Source of the DNA: Lingula anatina
Taxonomy: Eukaryota; Brachiopoda; Lingulata; Lingulida; Lingulidae
DNA: 64,000 bases
Reading direction: 5' to 3'
Assembly (NCBI RefSeq): GCF_001039355.2
Contig: NW_019775358.1
Coordinates: 390,717-454,716 of the forward strand
In this document: positions 44,065 through 56,245 of the stretch, piece by piece
How the letters are laid out: each line of letters opens with the position of its first letter
Position numbering within the stretch: the first letter of the stretch is position 1
The notes under the pieces: model-generated
Databases searched by the model: none
Seen by the model: only the letters and a program-made list of their open reading frames with translations
What the model was told of the DNA's origin: nothing
Program-made: the position numbers and the translations under genes

Positions 44065-46059
44065 TGTGACAGCAGCTTTTATTTGGTTTATAAAATTATA
44101 GAGTGATCAAGGTACAAGACTATCTGGTTCTTTGTTCTATTAGACGTAAAATAAATATCGGTTTTGTTGATTTTTCAAGATAGAAAGGGTTAGAAATGGA
44201 TATCTATCGTCGTTTCTCCACAGAATGTATTAGGAGGGATCACGTGGAATGTAGAAGCATCTTTTGCTGTGATTATAAAGCATAGTGAATTAATGGGTTA
44301 TCTATGTAATGAGCACAAAATTTTACTATAAGACAACACGCCTTCATTAGGAAGGTGAATGCAGTTAGTTTTAACTGAAAACTAAATATTAACTCGTTAA
44401 GGCCGGTGAACTTAAGTTTGACTTGAGGAAAATATTTTCTCAAAGGTATCCAGGCACAAGTCCTACATGAAAATAGCAGGTGAATGTGAAAGAAGGCACA
44501 AATGACAGTGGACTTTTTACGGAACATATTTTAGTTTTTATTGTCTGCTTTCTGTACACCAGTATAGAAGGGATTATAATTTTAACATATTTTAAAGATG
44601 TGTTTTTTATTATTTGTTTCAAAGTTTTATATAAGCGACAGTGCAAGAATATGGTATTTGTTATGCTGTTATTTCTCCATGATTTCCTAGAAGAATGTAT
44701 GGTCTTAACTCACTCTCCATAATTAATACCCAATCTGAGTGCAGACCACATTCAGCAACTTCTATAAATAAACATATGTCAAAGTTACTTTAAAGCTTGT
44801 ATTTCGTTTGCTTTTTGTTATCTTTTGTATATCAAAATGAATAAAGACTGAAATATTTACAGGAACCAGAAAGTCGAAGTGCATGCTGTTTAACAAGTGT
44901 GACCAATTATGTTATCCATACTTTAAATTTCGAAAATATAAGAAGAAAACTATTTTGAATTGGCATTTCTACGCTGGGCTGATACAATTATGATTTTTTA
45001 TTGCTAAGGTCATTAAAAAACGATTTGATTTAATATTGAACACTAAATTGAATAGCCTACAGTCCATGCCATGCCCAAGCTTATCTAAAATAATAATAAG
45101 AAAAAGCATAACTTCACATTCAAAAGCCAAGTTGTAATACAGAGAACTTACAAACTGGTTTCTATCGACACTCACTAACTGCCCAAGAAAAAGATCGAAA
45201 CCTATTAACAACTTTCGCACCTTTGATTACGTAGATAATGAATGGCGATGTCTTATTGATTGGTGCAATAGTGTTTCCTTGGTGTTGGATATATAATAAT
45301 AGTTTCTTCAAAAAGAAAACACTATAAATGATTTTCTTATTCATATACAATGCATTGGATTTTTTTTAATATGGTTCATTGGAGTTTCACAGAACATAAT
45401 ACAGTATAGCACATTGTGTATGAAAGAACATTGTTCATGTACAAAAGAAAATTATAGATTAAAAGGAAATCCAAAGTCACTCTAATTTTGAGTCTGGTGC
45501 AGATCTAAACGTTAAAATCGTTCAATGATTACAGTAAACAGTTTAAAATATGTTCATTTCTAAATAACAAATTTAAAGAATACTTCTTGCTCACAGTAAT
45601 AAAAAGTGCATTTGAGAATAATTTGGAAGCCATTTTCTATACCATTCAAACGACATAGTTTGCAAAGTTTTATTTGATTTTGGAGAACCCCTCATATTCT
45701 TCAGCCAAATCTGTAGTATGAGAGTTTAAAATGTGTAATATGTTGCTTATATATTGAGTGTATTGGCTTGGTCAAATAATAGTGAATATCCACATCATCA
45801 ATTCAGCAATCAAATGCCTTCGACACTATTGGCGAACGCGCAGTACAACAGAGGTGCTAACTAGGCGTATCCTGTGCCTCCACCTGTTAACACTAGAATA
45901 ATAGGTTTTCTGAATCTATCTAAATCCAACATATTTGTATTAGAAAAGCAGCGGTAGGAAGATTCATTATCATCAAGTGAACCTGGAATGGCGTGCACCG
46001 CACCAAAATGCGTGGTGAAGATTGGCATAGAGCTCAATGAATCTATAATATAATGACAA

Positions 46060-46066
46060 TATATAA
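46060..46066 (+). promoter_or_regulatory. TATA-like box of GPCR D
   Basis: TATATAA 81 bases before the start codon, followed by GGCGCGAACGTCGC. The surrounding ~300 bp are conserved between copies D and E, including 'gcgtgcaccgcaccaaaatg'. Confidence 0.5.
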
Positions 46067-46146
46067 GGCGCGAACGTCGCTATTGCAACATTGGGTATCG
46101 ATCTTACTGAAAGGACAACGACCAGTGTTCACGAGGAGGTGATAAC

Positions 46147-47682
46147 ATGGGAAACATGACAAATATTTCGGAATACAGGTACTTCCAAGGCGATGAAAAT
46201 GGTACCCGGTTCAATCCATGTGAAAGGTTGGCACTTTGCATTTCGTTTGTGGTGTTTGAAATCATCATTTCGCTTGTCGCTGTTTTCGCCAACGCCTTAG
46301 TCATCATTTCTTACGCCAAATTCAAATGGCTGCGATCTTCAACCAACACGATTTTTGTGAGTATGTCTGTTGCAGATATCCTATCCGGCCTACTTACCCC
46401 GTATCATTTTGTGGCAAGTTATTTCATGTACATGGTACCCCGCCTCCAAAGCCTCTCAACCAATAAGTACTTCTGTATCGGAAAAGTAACGCTATTTGCA
46501 GCAATGTGCCTCACATCTTTGCTTCATCTTACGTTCGTGGCAGTGGAAAGGTATCTCAAAATATGCCGGAATTCTACATACCTGCGTATACTGACAAGGA
46601 AAACATTAAACACCTGCTTGATCAGTTGCTGGGTTTACATTATAGCCTTGTGCTCTTTGCCGATATTTGGACTCAACTCATGGTCACCAGAGAAACAATG
46701 CAGAGTCACTGAGGTAATCGAGAGCGCAACGTTTTACATCTATACACCCCATATTTTGGCGTGTTTACTTTTATCCTGCGGGTGTTACATTGCTATATTT
46801 CGCAAGGTGCGCCGACACGATATCCAAGTAAACCATCTTTCTTCGCCGTCCCCTGCCTTGCCAAATCCCGCACCAGCAGGCGGTTGTGACAACCCATCGT
46901 TTCATCCGACCTCTAGATTGAGAGAATCGGACACTTTGAAACGAAAATTTGATACTTCTGGCGGGAGCCTAGAAAGACCCGATTCTATCAATTCCCCGAA
47001 GAAGGAAAACAAACTGGAAAAAAGACGCAAGAATGACAGGAATCCCACGAAGGAGCCGACACAAACTATTATAACAGACTTATTCCAAACAAGGAATCTC
47101 GAAACTTCCGCCGGGGTTATTATTACTGTCACAGAAGCGCAACCACTGGGTAATGTTACAAAGGGATCCACTCACAGAATCACCGCTTGGGGAGACGACA
47201 ACAAGAGAATAGAAACGCCGCGTGTCCTAGTTCAGAATTATGAAATTACTTCAATGGCTGGGGATACAAACACTAAGCCGGTGGAAGATCTGGCTGTGTC
47301 CGGTCCATCTACATCTCGTTATCACTTAGACGCCAGCACATCGAGTCAATTACAAACAAGGACATCTTCGGAGCCGCTGTCTCATGGCACTTTAAGACAC
47401 CTACCCAAAAATGGCAGAAAATTGCAAATCAAAGTGGCAAAAATGGCATTTGTGACATTGATTGCGTGCTTTGTACTGTGGACACCAGTGACAGTTGTCC
47501 AAGCGTTGCAGAACAGAGGATTGGATGTCGAGTCCGAGATATTTATTATACTTCGAAACATTGCAGTGGATCTTGTAGTTGTCAGTTCAGCAATCAACCC
47601 GTTTATTTACGCAATGATGGACTATAGATACAAAAAGGCCTTGTCTCTGTTGTTTCCATATAGAATAAAATGTATTAAGTAA
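46147..47682 (+). CDS. Class A (rhodopsin-like) GPCR, copy D
   Basis: Single-exon gene of 511 residues. The extracellular N-terminus has three N-glycosylation sites (N3, N6, N18). Seven helices follow. N49 in TM1 and D77 in 'SVADILSG' of TM2 are the conserved 1.50 and 2.50 positions. ERY is at 134-136. C110 and C185 could form the usual disulphide. TM6 has L-W-T-P in place of C-W-x-P. TM7 carries NPFIY. The third intracellular loop is unusually long, about 215 residues (about 220-435), hydrophilic and rich in S, T, P and K. The C-terminal tail is very short (RIKCIK). The general look is of amine/melatonin/adenosine-type orphans; the ligand is unknown. The start has the same context in copy E. 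A possible AATAAA is at 47772-47777. Confidence 0.9.
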   Translation: MGNMTNISEYRYFQGDENGTRFNPCERLALCISFVVFEIIISLVAVFANALVIISYAKFKWLRSSTNTIFVSMSVADILSGLLTPYHFVASYFMYMVPRLQSLSTNKYFCIGKVTLFAAMCLTSLLHLTFVAVERYLKICRNSTYLRILTRKTLNTCLISCWVYIIALCSLPIFGLNSWSPEKQCRVTEVIESATFYIYTPHILACLLLSCGCYIAIFRKVRRHDIQVNHLSSPSPALPNPAPAGGCDNPSFHPTSRLRESDTLKRKFDTSGGSLERPDSINSPKKENKLEKRRKNDRNPTKEPTQTIITDLFQTRNLETSAGVIITVTEAQPLGNVTKGSTHRITAWGDDNKRIETPRVLVQNYEITSMAGDTNTKPVEDLAVSGPSTSRYHLDASTSSQLQTRTSSEPLSHGTLRHLPKNGRKLQIKVAKMAFVTLIACFVLWTPVTVVQALQNRGLDVESEIFIILRNIAVDLVVVSSAINPFIYAMMDYRYKKALSLLFPYRIKCIK

Positions 47683-47771
47683 GCAATGGTCACTGTACAC
47701 AGACTGCCCATTGATTATTCACTTTTTAAATTTAGTTTTAAACAACAGTTTGTAATCGGTACTTTACATAT

Positions 47772-47777
47772 AATAAA
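47772..47777 (+). terminator. Candidate polyadenylation signal, GPCR D
   Basis: AATAAA 90 bases after the stop codon. The matching place in copy E reads AAAAAA. Confidence 0.4.
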
Positions 47778-50403
47778 CTTTTAAATAGAAATATTACCAC
47801 CTGATCCGTGCCTTTAGGAAATTTCTCATAGAGTTAGCGGATGCTTTTATTCATATGCCAACAATGGAACTGATTTTGAACAAATCCACTTTTAGACGTG
47901 AGAAAGTAAACATCTTCATCATTGCCATTGTTGTATCATGGAAATAAATTTAAATATATATTGAGATTGCCACGATAAGTGTTATCTGGAACAATAAAAC
48001 ACTATCTAAAATGCTTCTCAGCTGTGACTTGATAATTTGTAAACAATTACGAATTTCTCGAACATTTAGGACATATTTGATTCTATGACAGTAAGCTTTT
48101 AGACGAATATGCTGTGTGGTTTAATATTTTTGGTGATCGCCATAATTGGCATGAACATCATAAATATTGAGTGAACGCAATCGAAGCCTTGGTTAAAGGA
48201 CGTCTTGGCAATATAAACACTCATGTAATAACGTAAAATTTCCACCAAATTTCACGTGTATTTCTCATGAATATGAAGGCATACATAACTTAAATTTGTC
48301 GAGAAAGAAAGATTTAGTGCTAGATCTCCAATATCTATTTTTGGGAAAAAAGATGCATTTTTCATTTCGATCTTATATGATATTTTATTTGAGTTCATTA
48401 ATAACTATAGGTGCAGCTCTTCTAGAATTGGAAACATAACGGCTTTGTTTTCAGTCTCAGTATCTAAATGAACCAACTGACCCAAACAAGCGCAGCTGAA
48501 AGAAGGCCCAAAGTAAGTTATTATCATATAAGTTCATAGGCCTGTTCAGTTTCTGAAAAACAGCAATTTTGCATAAAGAAAATCAAAAAACCTTAACCCC
48601 TCTGATCCCGAAAGTGCGGCTAAGTTTGAAATCCAAGGATACTCTGTTATCTCCACACAATCCTATAACACTTCAAGCTCCATTGCAAGGCCAGTGCAGT
48701 TAGTTTTTACGGAAAGCTACGTTACCGGTAAACTTGGCTTTGACTTCCGAAATAAATGTTATCTCAAAGGTATCAAGGCACTGTTTCTACAAGAAAATGG
48801 TTGGTAGATATAAAAGCGGCCTTTTTACAGAATATATTTTTTGGCTTTTGTCGGATTCTTTGTCGGATTCTCTGTACACGAAACAGAAGAGATTATGATT
48901 TAACTTATCTTAAAGATGTGTTTTTTGTTATTTGTTTTAAAGTTTTATATAGTTGTCAGTGCAGTAATATGGTATTTGTTGTGCTGTTATTTCTACATGA
49001 TTTCCAGGATGAATGTTGGGTGTTGACTAACTTTCCATAACTAAAATACTGAGTGCAGACCACATTCAAAAACTTCTATGAAATATGAATAAACATATAG
49101 AAAAAATACTTTAAAACTTGTATTTCGTTTGCTTTTTGTTTTCATTTGTATATCAAAATGAATAAAGACAGAACTATTTACAGGAACGAAGTCGAAGTGG
49201 GGTGAACCATGCTGTTTAACAAGTGTCACCAATTATGTTATCCATATTTTAAAATTAAAATAAAATAGGAAGTAAACTATTTTGAAATAGCAATTCTACG
49301 GGCTGATACAATTATGATTCTTTATTGCTAAGGTCATTAAAAACGATTCGATTTAATAATGAACACTAAATTGAATAGCTTACAGTCCATGCCATGCCCA
49401 AGCGTATCTAAAATAATAATAAGAAAAAGCATAACTTCCATGCCTATCACATTCAAAAGTCATGTTGTAATACAATACAGAGAACTTACAAAATGATTTC
49501 TATCGACACTCATCTTACCTGTCCAAGAAAAAGATCGCTATTAACAACTTTCGCACCTTTAATTACGTAGATAATGAATGGCGATGTCTTATTGATTGGT
49601 GCAATAGTGTTTCCTTGGTGTTGGATATACAATTATAGTTCCTTCAAAAAGAAAACACTATAAATGAATTTCTTATTCATATACAATGCATAAGATTTTT
49701 TTAATATAATTCAGTGGAGTTTAACAGAACATAACACAGTAGATCACATTGTATATGAAGGAACACTGTCATGTACAAAAGAAAAATTATAGATTGAAAG
49801 GCAATTCAAATTCACTCTAATTTGGAGTCGGGGGCACATCTTAAGGTTAAAATCGTTCAATAATTACAGTTAACAGTTTAAACTATGTTAATTTTTAAAT
49901 AACTATTTTAAAGTATTCCTTCTTGCTCAGAGTAATAAAAACGTACATTTGAGAATAGTTTGGAAGTCGTTTTCTATACCATTCAACCGACATAGCATGC
50001 AAAGTTCTGTTTATTGGTTTTTGCAGAACCCCTCATATTCTTCTGCCAAATCTGTGGTATGAGAGTTTAAAATGTGTAATACATTGCTTATATATTGAGT
50101 GTATCGGCTTGGTCAAGTAATGGTGAATATTCACATCATCAATAAAGCAACCAAATGCCTTCGACACTATTGGCGAATGCGCAGTACAACAGAGGTGTTA
50201 ACTAGGCGCATCCTGTGCCTCCACCTGTAAACACTAGAATAATAGGTCTTCTGAATCGATCCAAGTCCATCATGTTTGTATTAGAACAGCAGCGATAGGA
50301 AGATTACTCATTCTCATCAAGTGAACCTGGAATGGCGTGCACCGCACCAAAATGCGTGGTGAAAATTGGCATAGAGCTCAATGAATCTATCATATAATGA
50401 CAA

Positions 50404-50410
50404 TATATAA
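50404..50410 (+). promoter_or_regulatory. TATA-like box of GPCR E
   Basis: TATATAA 81 bases before the start, in the same context as in copy D. Confidence 0.5.
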
Positions 50411-50490
50411 GGCGCGAACGTCGCTAATGCGACATTGGGTATCGATCTTACTGAAAGGACAACGACCAGTGTTCACGAGGTGGTGATAAC

Positions 50491-52000
50491 ATGGAAAACA
50501 TGACAAACATTTCGGAATACTTCCAAGGCGATGAAAATGGTACCCGGTTCAATCAATGTGAAAGGTTGGCACTTTGCATTTCGTTTATGGTTTTTGAAAC
50601 CATCATTTCTCTTGTCGCTGTTTTCGCCAACGCCTTAGTCATCATTTCTTACGCCAAGTTCAAATGGCTAAGATCTCCAACCAACACTATCTTTGTGAGT
50701 ATGGCTGTTGCAGATATCCTATCCGGCCTACTTACCCCGTATCATTTTGTGGCGAGTTATTTCATGTACATTTTGCCCCATCTCCAAAGCCTCTCGACCA
50801 ATAAGTACTTCTGTCTAGGAAAGCCGATGCTTTTTGCAGCGATGTGCCTCACCTCTTTGCTTCATCTTACGTTCTTTGCAGTGGAAAGGTATCTCAAAAT
50901 ATGCCAAAATTCTGCATACCAGCGTTTACTGACAAGGAAAACGTTAATCACTTGCTTGATCAGTTGCTGGGTTTACATTATTACCTTGTGTTCTTTGCCG
51001 ATATTTGGACTCAACTCATGGTCTCCAGAGAAACAATGCAGATTCACTGAGGTAATCGGGAGCGCAACGTTTTACATCTATGCTCTCCATATTTTTGCGT
51101 GCTTTCTTTTGTCCTGTGGATGTTACATTGCTATATTTCGCAAAGTGCGCCGACACGATATCCAAGTAGGCCATCTTTCCGTGCCATTCCCTGCCTTGCC
51201 AAATCCCGCACCAGAAGGCGGTGGTGACAACCCATCGTTTCAACCGTCTAGTAGATTGAGAGAATCAGAAATTCTGAAACGAAAATTGGATACATCCGGC
51301 GGGAGACTACAAGGACCTGAGTCCACCAATTACGCGAAGAAAGAAAAAGAGCTGGAAATAAGACGCAAGAGAGACGGGAATCCTGTGAAGGAACCGGAAC
51401 AAGTTATTATAAGTGACTTACATCAAACAAGGAATCTCGAAACTTCTGCAGGGGTTATTATTAATGTCACAGAAGCGCAACCACTGGGTAATGTTACAAA
51501 GGGATCCACTCACAGAATCATCGCTTGGGGAGACGACAACAAGAAAATAGAACCGCCACATGTTCTAGTTCAGAATTATGAAATTACTTCAATGGCTGGT
51601 GATAAAAACACTAAGCCGGTGGAAGATCTGGCTGTGGCCGGTCCATCTACATCTCGTAAACACTTAGACGCCAGCACAGCGAGGCACTTACAAACAACGA
51701 TATCTTCAGAGCCGCTGTCTCATGGGACTTTAAGACACCCACCCAAAAGTGGCAGAAAATTACAAATCAAAGTGGCAAAAATGGCATTTGTGACACTGAT
51801 TGCGTGCTTTGTACTGTGGATGCCAGTGACAGTTGTCCAAGCGTTGCAGAACAAACGAGTGGATGTCGAGTCCGAGGTATTTATTATAGTTAGAAACATT
51901 GCAGTGGATCTTGTAGTTGTCAGTTCAGCAATCAACCCGTTTATTTACGCAATGATGGACTATAGATACAAAAAGGCCTTGTCTCTGTTGTTTCCATGTA
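50491..52000 (+). CDS. Class A GPCR, copy E (last residues lie after the gap)
   Basis: Same architecture as copy D: glycosylated N-terminus, ERY motif, long third loop, NPFIY. It lacks the two residues RY found after 'SEY' in D. The frame runs into the N gap two bases into a codon after 'SLLFPC'. The true end is at 53429-53448, after the duplicated stretch (ending KIKCIK), which gives about 509 residues, exactly two fewer than D. The apparent 985-residue frame through the gap is an assembly artefact. Copies D and E differ mainly in the third loop. Confidence 0.85.
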
Positions 52001-52303
52001 NNNNNNNNNNNNNNNNNNNNNNNNNNNNNNNNNNNNNNNNNNNNNNNNNNNNNNNNNNNNNNNNNNNNNNNNNNNNNNNNNNNNNNNNNNNNNNNNNNNN
52101 NNNNNNNNNNNNNNNNNNNNNNNNNNNNNNNNNNNNNNNNNNNNNNNNNNNNNNNNNNNNNNNNNNNNNNNNNNNNNNNNNNNNNNNNNNNNNNNNNNNN
52201 NNNNNNNNNNNNNNNNNNNNNNNNNNNNNNNNNNNNNNNNNNNNNNNNNNNNNNNNNNNNNNNNNNNNNNNNNNNNNNNNNNNNNNNNNNNNNNNNNNNN
52301 NNN
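52001..52303. other. Assembly gap (303 N)
   Basis: The N length is a multiple of three, so an open frame passes through by chance. The flanks are duplicates of each other. Confidence 0.95.
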
Positions 52304-53448
52304 TTGCAGTGGAAAGGTATCTCAAAATATGCCAAAATTCTGCATACCAGCGTTTACTGACAAGGAAAACGTTAATCACTTGCTTGATCAGTTGCTGGGT
52401 TTACATTATTACCTTGTGTTCTTTGCCGATATTTGGACTCAACTCATGGTCTCCAGAGAAACAATGCAGATTCACTGAGGTAATCGGGAGCGCAACGTTT
52501 TACATCTATGCTCTCCATATTTTTGCGTGCTTTCTTTTGTCCTGTGGATGTTACATTGCTATATTTCGCAAAGTGCGCCGACACGATATCCAAGTAGGCC
52601 ATCTTTCCGTGCCATTCCCTGCCTTGCCAAATCCCGCACCAGAAGGCGGTGGTGACAACCCATCGTTTCAACCGTCTAGTAGATTGAGAGAATCAGAAAT
52701 TCTGAAACGAAAATTGGATACATCCGGCGGGAGACTACAAGGACCTGAGTCCACCAATTACGCGAAGAAAGAAAAAGAGCTGGAAATAAGACGCAAGAGA
52801 GACGGGAATCCTGTGAAGGAACCGGAACAAGTTATTATAAGTGACTTACATCAAACAAGGAATCTCGAAACTTCTGCAGGGGTTATTATTAATGTCACAG
52901 AAGCGCAACCACTGGGTAATGTTACAAAGGGATCCACTCACAGAATCATCGCTTGGGGAGACGACAACAAGAAAATAGAACCGCCACATGTCCTAGTTCA
53001 GAATTATGAAATTACTTCAATGGCTGGTGATAAAAACACTAAGCCGGTGGAAGATCTGGCTGTGGCCGGTCCATCTACATCTCGTAAACACTTAGACGTC
53101 AGCACAGCGAGGCACTTACAAACAACGATATCTTCAGAGCCGCTGTCTCATGGGACTTTAAGACACCCACCCAAAAGTGGCAGAAAATTACAAATCAAAG
53201 TGGCAAAAATGGCATTTGTGACACTGATTGCGTGCTTTGTACTGTGGATGCCAGTGACAGTTGTCCAAGCGTTGCAGAACAAACGAGTGGATGTCGAGTC
53301 CGAGGTATTTATTATAGTTAGAAACATTGCAGTGGATCTTGTAGTTGTCAGTTCAGCAATCAACCCGTTTATTTACGCAATGATGGACTATAGATACAAA
53401 AAGGCCTTGTCTCTGTTGTTTCCATGTAAAATAAAATGTATTAAGTAA
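52304..53448 (+). CDS. GPCR E, second contig copy (TM3 to C-terminus)
   Basis: Positions 52304-53428 repeat 50876-52000 with only two differences seen (T/C at 51564/52992, silent; C/T at 51671/53099, Ala to Val). This is best explained as the other allele or the overlapping end of the next contig. It supplies the true C-terminus and stop of copy E. It should not be counted as a separate receptor. If it were a real partial duplicate it would lack TM1-TM2. Confidence 0.8.
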
Positions 53449-55451
53449 GCAATGGTCACTGTACACAGACTGCCCATTGATTATTCACTTTTTAAATTTA
53501 GTTTTTAAACATCAGTTTGTAATAGGTACCTTACATACAAAAAACATTTAAATAGAAATATTACCACCTGATCCATGCCTTTAAGAAATTTCTCTCAGAG
53601 TTAGCGGATGCTTTTATTCAAATGCCAACAACGCAACCGATTCTGAACAAATCCACTTTTAGAAGTGAGAAAATAAACAACAGCATCATTGCCACCTTGG
53701 GCGACTGCACGTTCAGGCCACTCATATTTTTGATAAAGTAGTAGTTGTGTGTATTTCACTAATCAAGGTAAAAAAATAAAAGTAAGAAAACTGCAACACT
53801 AAATGTAAATACGATTTAAAAGACCATAATTCTCTTGAGGGTTATGGATATGATGTATCTCTAACAAAAGTTTTCTTATACAAAGAATATGAAAGATATT
53901 GTGTGTATAAATATCCGTTTATAGTGAGTAGTAGTTGATATTTTAGATATATGGCTAGGAACAAAGATAAAAAGTAGACAAGTAAGATTGACACTTGTTC
54001 TAGGTTTTGTTACATAGTTGCTAATGTACATTATTTTTTTAAACTTTTGATGTGATGTTTCACCTGCACCGTATATTTTATCAGTTCTTTCAATTGCTCG
54101 TGTGTTTTACCTCATATGCATTTTTCATTCCGATCTTATGTGATATTTTATTCGAGTTCATTAATAACTATGGGTGCAGCTCTTCTAGAATTGGAAACAT
54201 AGCGGCTTTGTTTTCAGTCTCAGTATCCAAATGAACCGACTGACCCCAAACTAGCGCAGCTGAAAAGAGGCCCAGAGTACGTTCTTATCATATATAAGTT
54301 CATAAGCCTGTTCATTTTCTGAAAAACAGCTTTTTTTCAAACAGCAAATCAAAAGTCTGATCTCGAAGTTAGTTTTTAAGGTAAGCTACGTTACCGGTAA
54401 ACCTAGTATTAACTTCCGAAAAAAAAAACGTTATCTCAAAGGTATCAAGTCACTGGTTCCACATGAAAATGATAGGTAGATATACAGAGCGGCCTTTTTA
54501 CAGAATATATATTTGGCTTTTGTCGGATTCTTTCAGTACACGAAACAGAAGAGATTATGATTTAACTTATCTTAAAGACGTGTTTTTTATCATTTGTTTC
54601 AAAGTTTTATGTAGTTGACAGTGTAGGAATATGGTATTTGTTGTTGGTATTTGTTGATTTCCAGAAAGAATGTAGGGTGTTGACTAACTTTCCATAACTA
54701 AAATACTGAGGTTAGACCACATTCAAAAACTTCTATGAAATATGAATAAACATATAGAAAAGTTAAAAGTTTAAAACTTGTATTTCGTTTGCTTTTTGTT
54801 TTCATTTGTATATCAAAATGAATAAAGACTGAAATATTCACAGGAACGAAACAGTGGGGTGAACCATGCTGTTTAACAAATGTCGCCAATTATGTTATCC
54901 TTATTTTAAAATAAAAAAATAGGAAGTAAATTATTTTGAAATAGCATTTCTAAGCCGGGCTGATACAATTATGATTCTTTATTGCTAAGGTCATTAAAAA
55001 CATTTGATTTAATTTTGAACGCTAAATTGAATAGCCGACAGTTCATGCCATGCCCAAGTTTATCCAAAATAACAATAAGAAAAATCATAACTTCCATGCC
55101 TACTCGATGCACTAACGTCAACCCACCAGTATATAACCAGAATATCACAGAGTCACATGTGCACAGAGACCCTCGTTTTTTGTATTTTTAATTTTGTATC
55201 AGAATCCGAACGATACCGCTATACTTCGATTTTACGTTGACGGAGAAGTTTCGTGTTATCAACTTCTGTAAAATCATTTGGAGATCTCCCCCAACCAATA
55301 GTAATATTTTTTGTATATTTAGTGGTTTAATAAATAAACAGTATGATAGATGTGCATGGATTTCCTAATCAAAGATTCTCTATTCACACACTGAGAATAA
55401 AATTGAAGTCCAAGTGACTCCAAACTTGGAGTCCAGCAGTCGTGCCTAAAA

Positions 55452-55680
55452 TAAGACTCCGTGCACATGAAAAATCTGTTTTCTAAAAATCTATTTTCTA
55501 TTCGCGGTATCTTGTGATCACTCCGAGCGCAGCCGAGAATTAATTACAGCTTTGGAAGAAACTGGCTCGCGCTGCCAGTAATTACGCCGCGGGGTATTCA
55601 GGGCACAGACCGTGATCACAAGATACCGCGAATAGAAAATAGATTTATAGAAAATATATTTTTCATGTGAACGAAGCCTA
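55452..55680. mobile_element. MITE family with GCTTCGTTCACATG ends, copy 1
   Basis: The arms carry 'aaaatctattttctattcgcg' and its inverse, then 'tatcttgtgatcac'. The centre has 'ctggctcgcgctgccagtaa'. The right end reads CATGTGAACGAAGCCTA, and the left end is diverged. A second copy is at 61221-61486. Confidence 0.75.
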
Positions 55681-55869
55681 ACTCCCAAGTGGAGTCAAGA
55701 TGACTCCGATGGAGTAACGCCATCCCAGACCCCACAGGAGTGTCACAATTGACTCCATTCACACATCCCTTGATTTATCTCTACAAAAGAGTCACCATGA
55801 CCCCATATTAAGGAATTTTTGACTCCTTGGCACGTTATGAAAAAAAAAAAAAAGCAACAACAACAACAA

Positions 55870-55990
55870 CAGTGCCAAGCGGGGAGACAGCAGGTACCGT
55901 TTATTAAAGACTGGTATGTCCCCGGACGGGTTTGAACCCACGTTCCTCCGCTCCGGAGGCGTACACAAGGCCATCCGGGGATGCAAAGCC
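55870..55990 (-). mobile_element. tRNA-like SINE fragment
   Basis: On the minus strand, TCCCCGGA and TCCGGGGA could pair as an acceptor stem 63 nt apart. GTGGGTTCAAACCC matches the internal B box of RNA polymerase III promoters. The span is too short and the arms too poor for a functional tRNA. It continues into 'gtctttaataaacggtacctg', a form I associate with invertebrate tRNA-derived SINEs. Confidence 0.5.
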
Positions 55991-56245
55991 GACCCCCCCC
56001 CCCACCTCCTCGGTTGGCGTGGGGTTAGAGGCCCACTGAAGGGCCCCCAAAATTTTTGGTATTTGAGAGGGCGAACGGTGCCATTTGGAACGGTTTAGTA
56101 CTACATGTATAAGTCAGCTAGTCAAAATCCTAATTCCAAGAGGGGGATATTAGTGTGATTTTTTTTCAGAAACCGAAGAGGGGGGGGGGGGGTCAAGTCC
56201 CTCCTGACCAGCCCCCCTCCCCCATCTAGATACACCGCTGCTTGT
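55985..56245. repeat. Dispersed repeat, copy 2
   Basis: Matches 2265-2430. The end reads 'agccccctccc...tctagatacaccgctg', which looks like the end of an interspersed element. The family is not identified. Confidence 0.55.

Larger units (their letters stand above)
44270..48560 (+). repeat. GPCR tandem unit 1 (gene D)
   Basis: The first of three collinear units. Landmarks shared with units 2 and 3 are 'ggcctttttac' or its variant near 44510, 'tgtatttcgtttgctttttgt' near 44800, 'cataacttc' near 45107, the promoter region, the GPCR frame, and the 3' block 'tcattaataactat...ttctagaattggaaacata' near 48395-48440. Confidence 0.8.
48585..54320 (+). repeat. GPCR tandem unit 2 (gene E)
   Basis: Collinear with unit 1 through 5' flank, promoter, gene and 3' block (near 54150-54300). 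It is lengthened by the contig duplicate and N run between 50876 and 53428. Confidence 0.8.

Noticed and set aside
50491-53448. A 985-residue fused GPCR
   Set aside because: It crosses 303 N with the same 1.1 kb on both sides. The frame is kept only because both lengths are multiples of three.
55920-55985. tRNA gene on the minus strand
   Set aside because: A possible acceptor stem and a B box are present, but the body is only 63 nt and the T and anticodon arms do not pair properly. A SINE remnant fits better.
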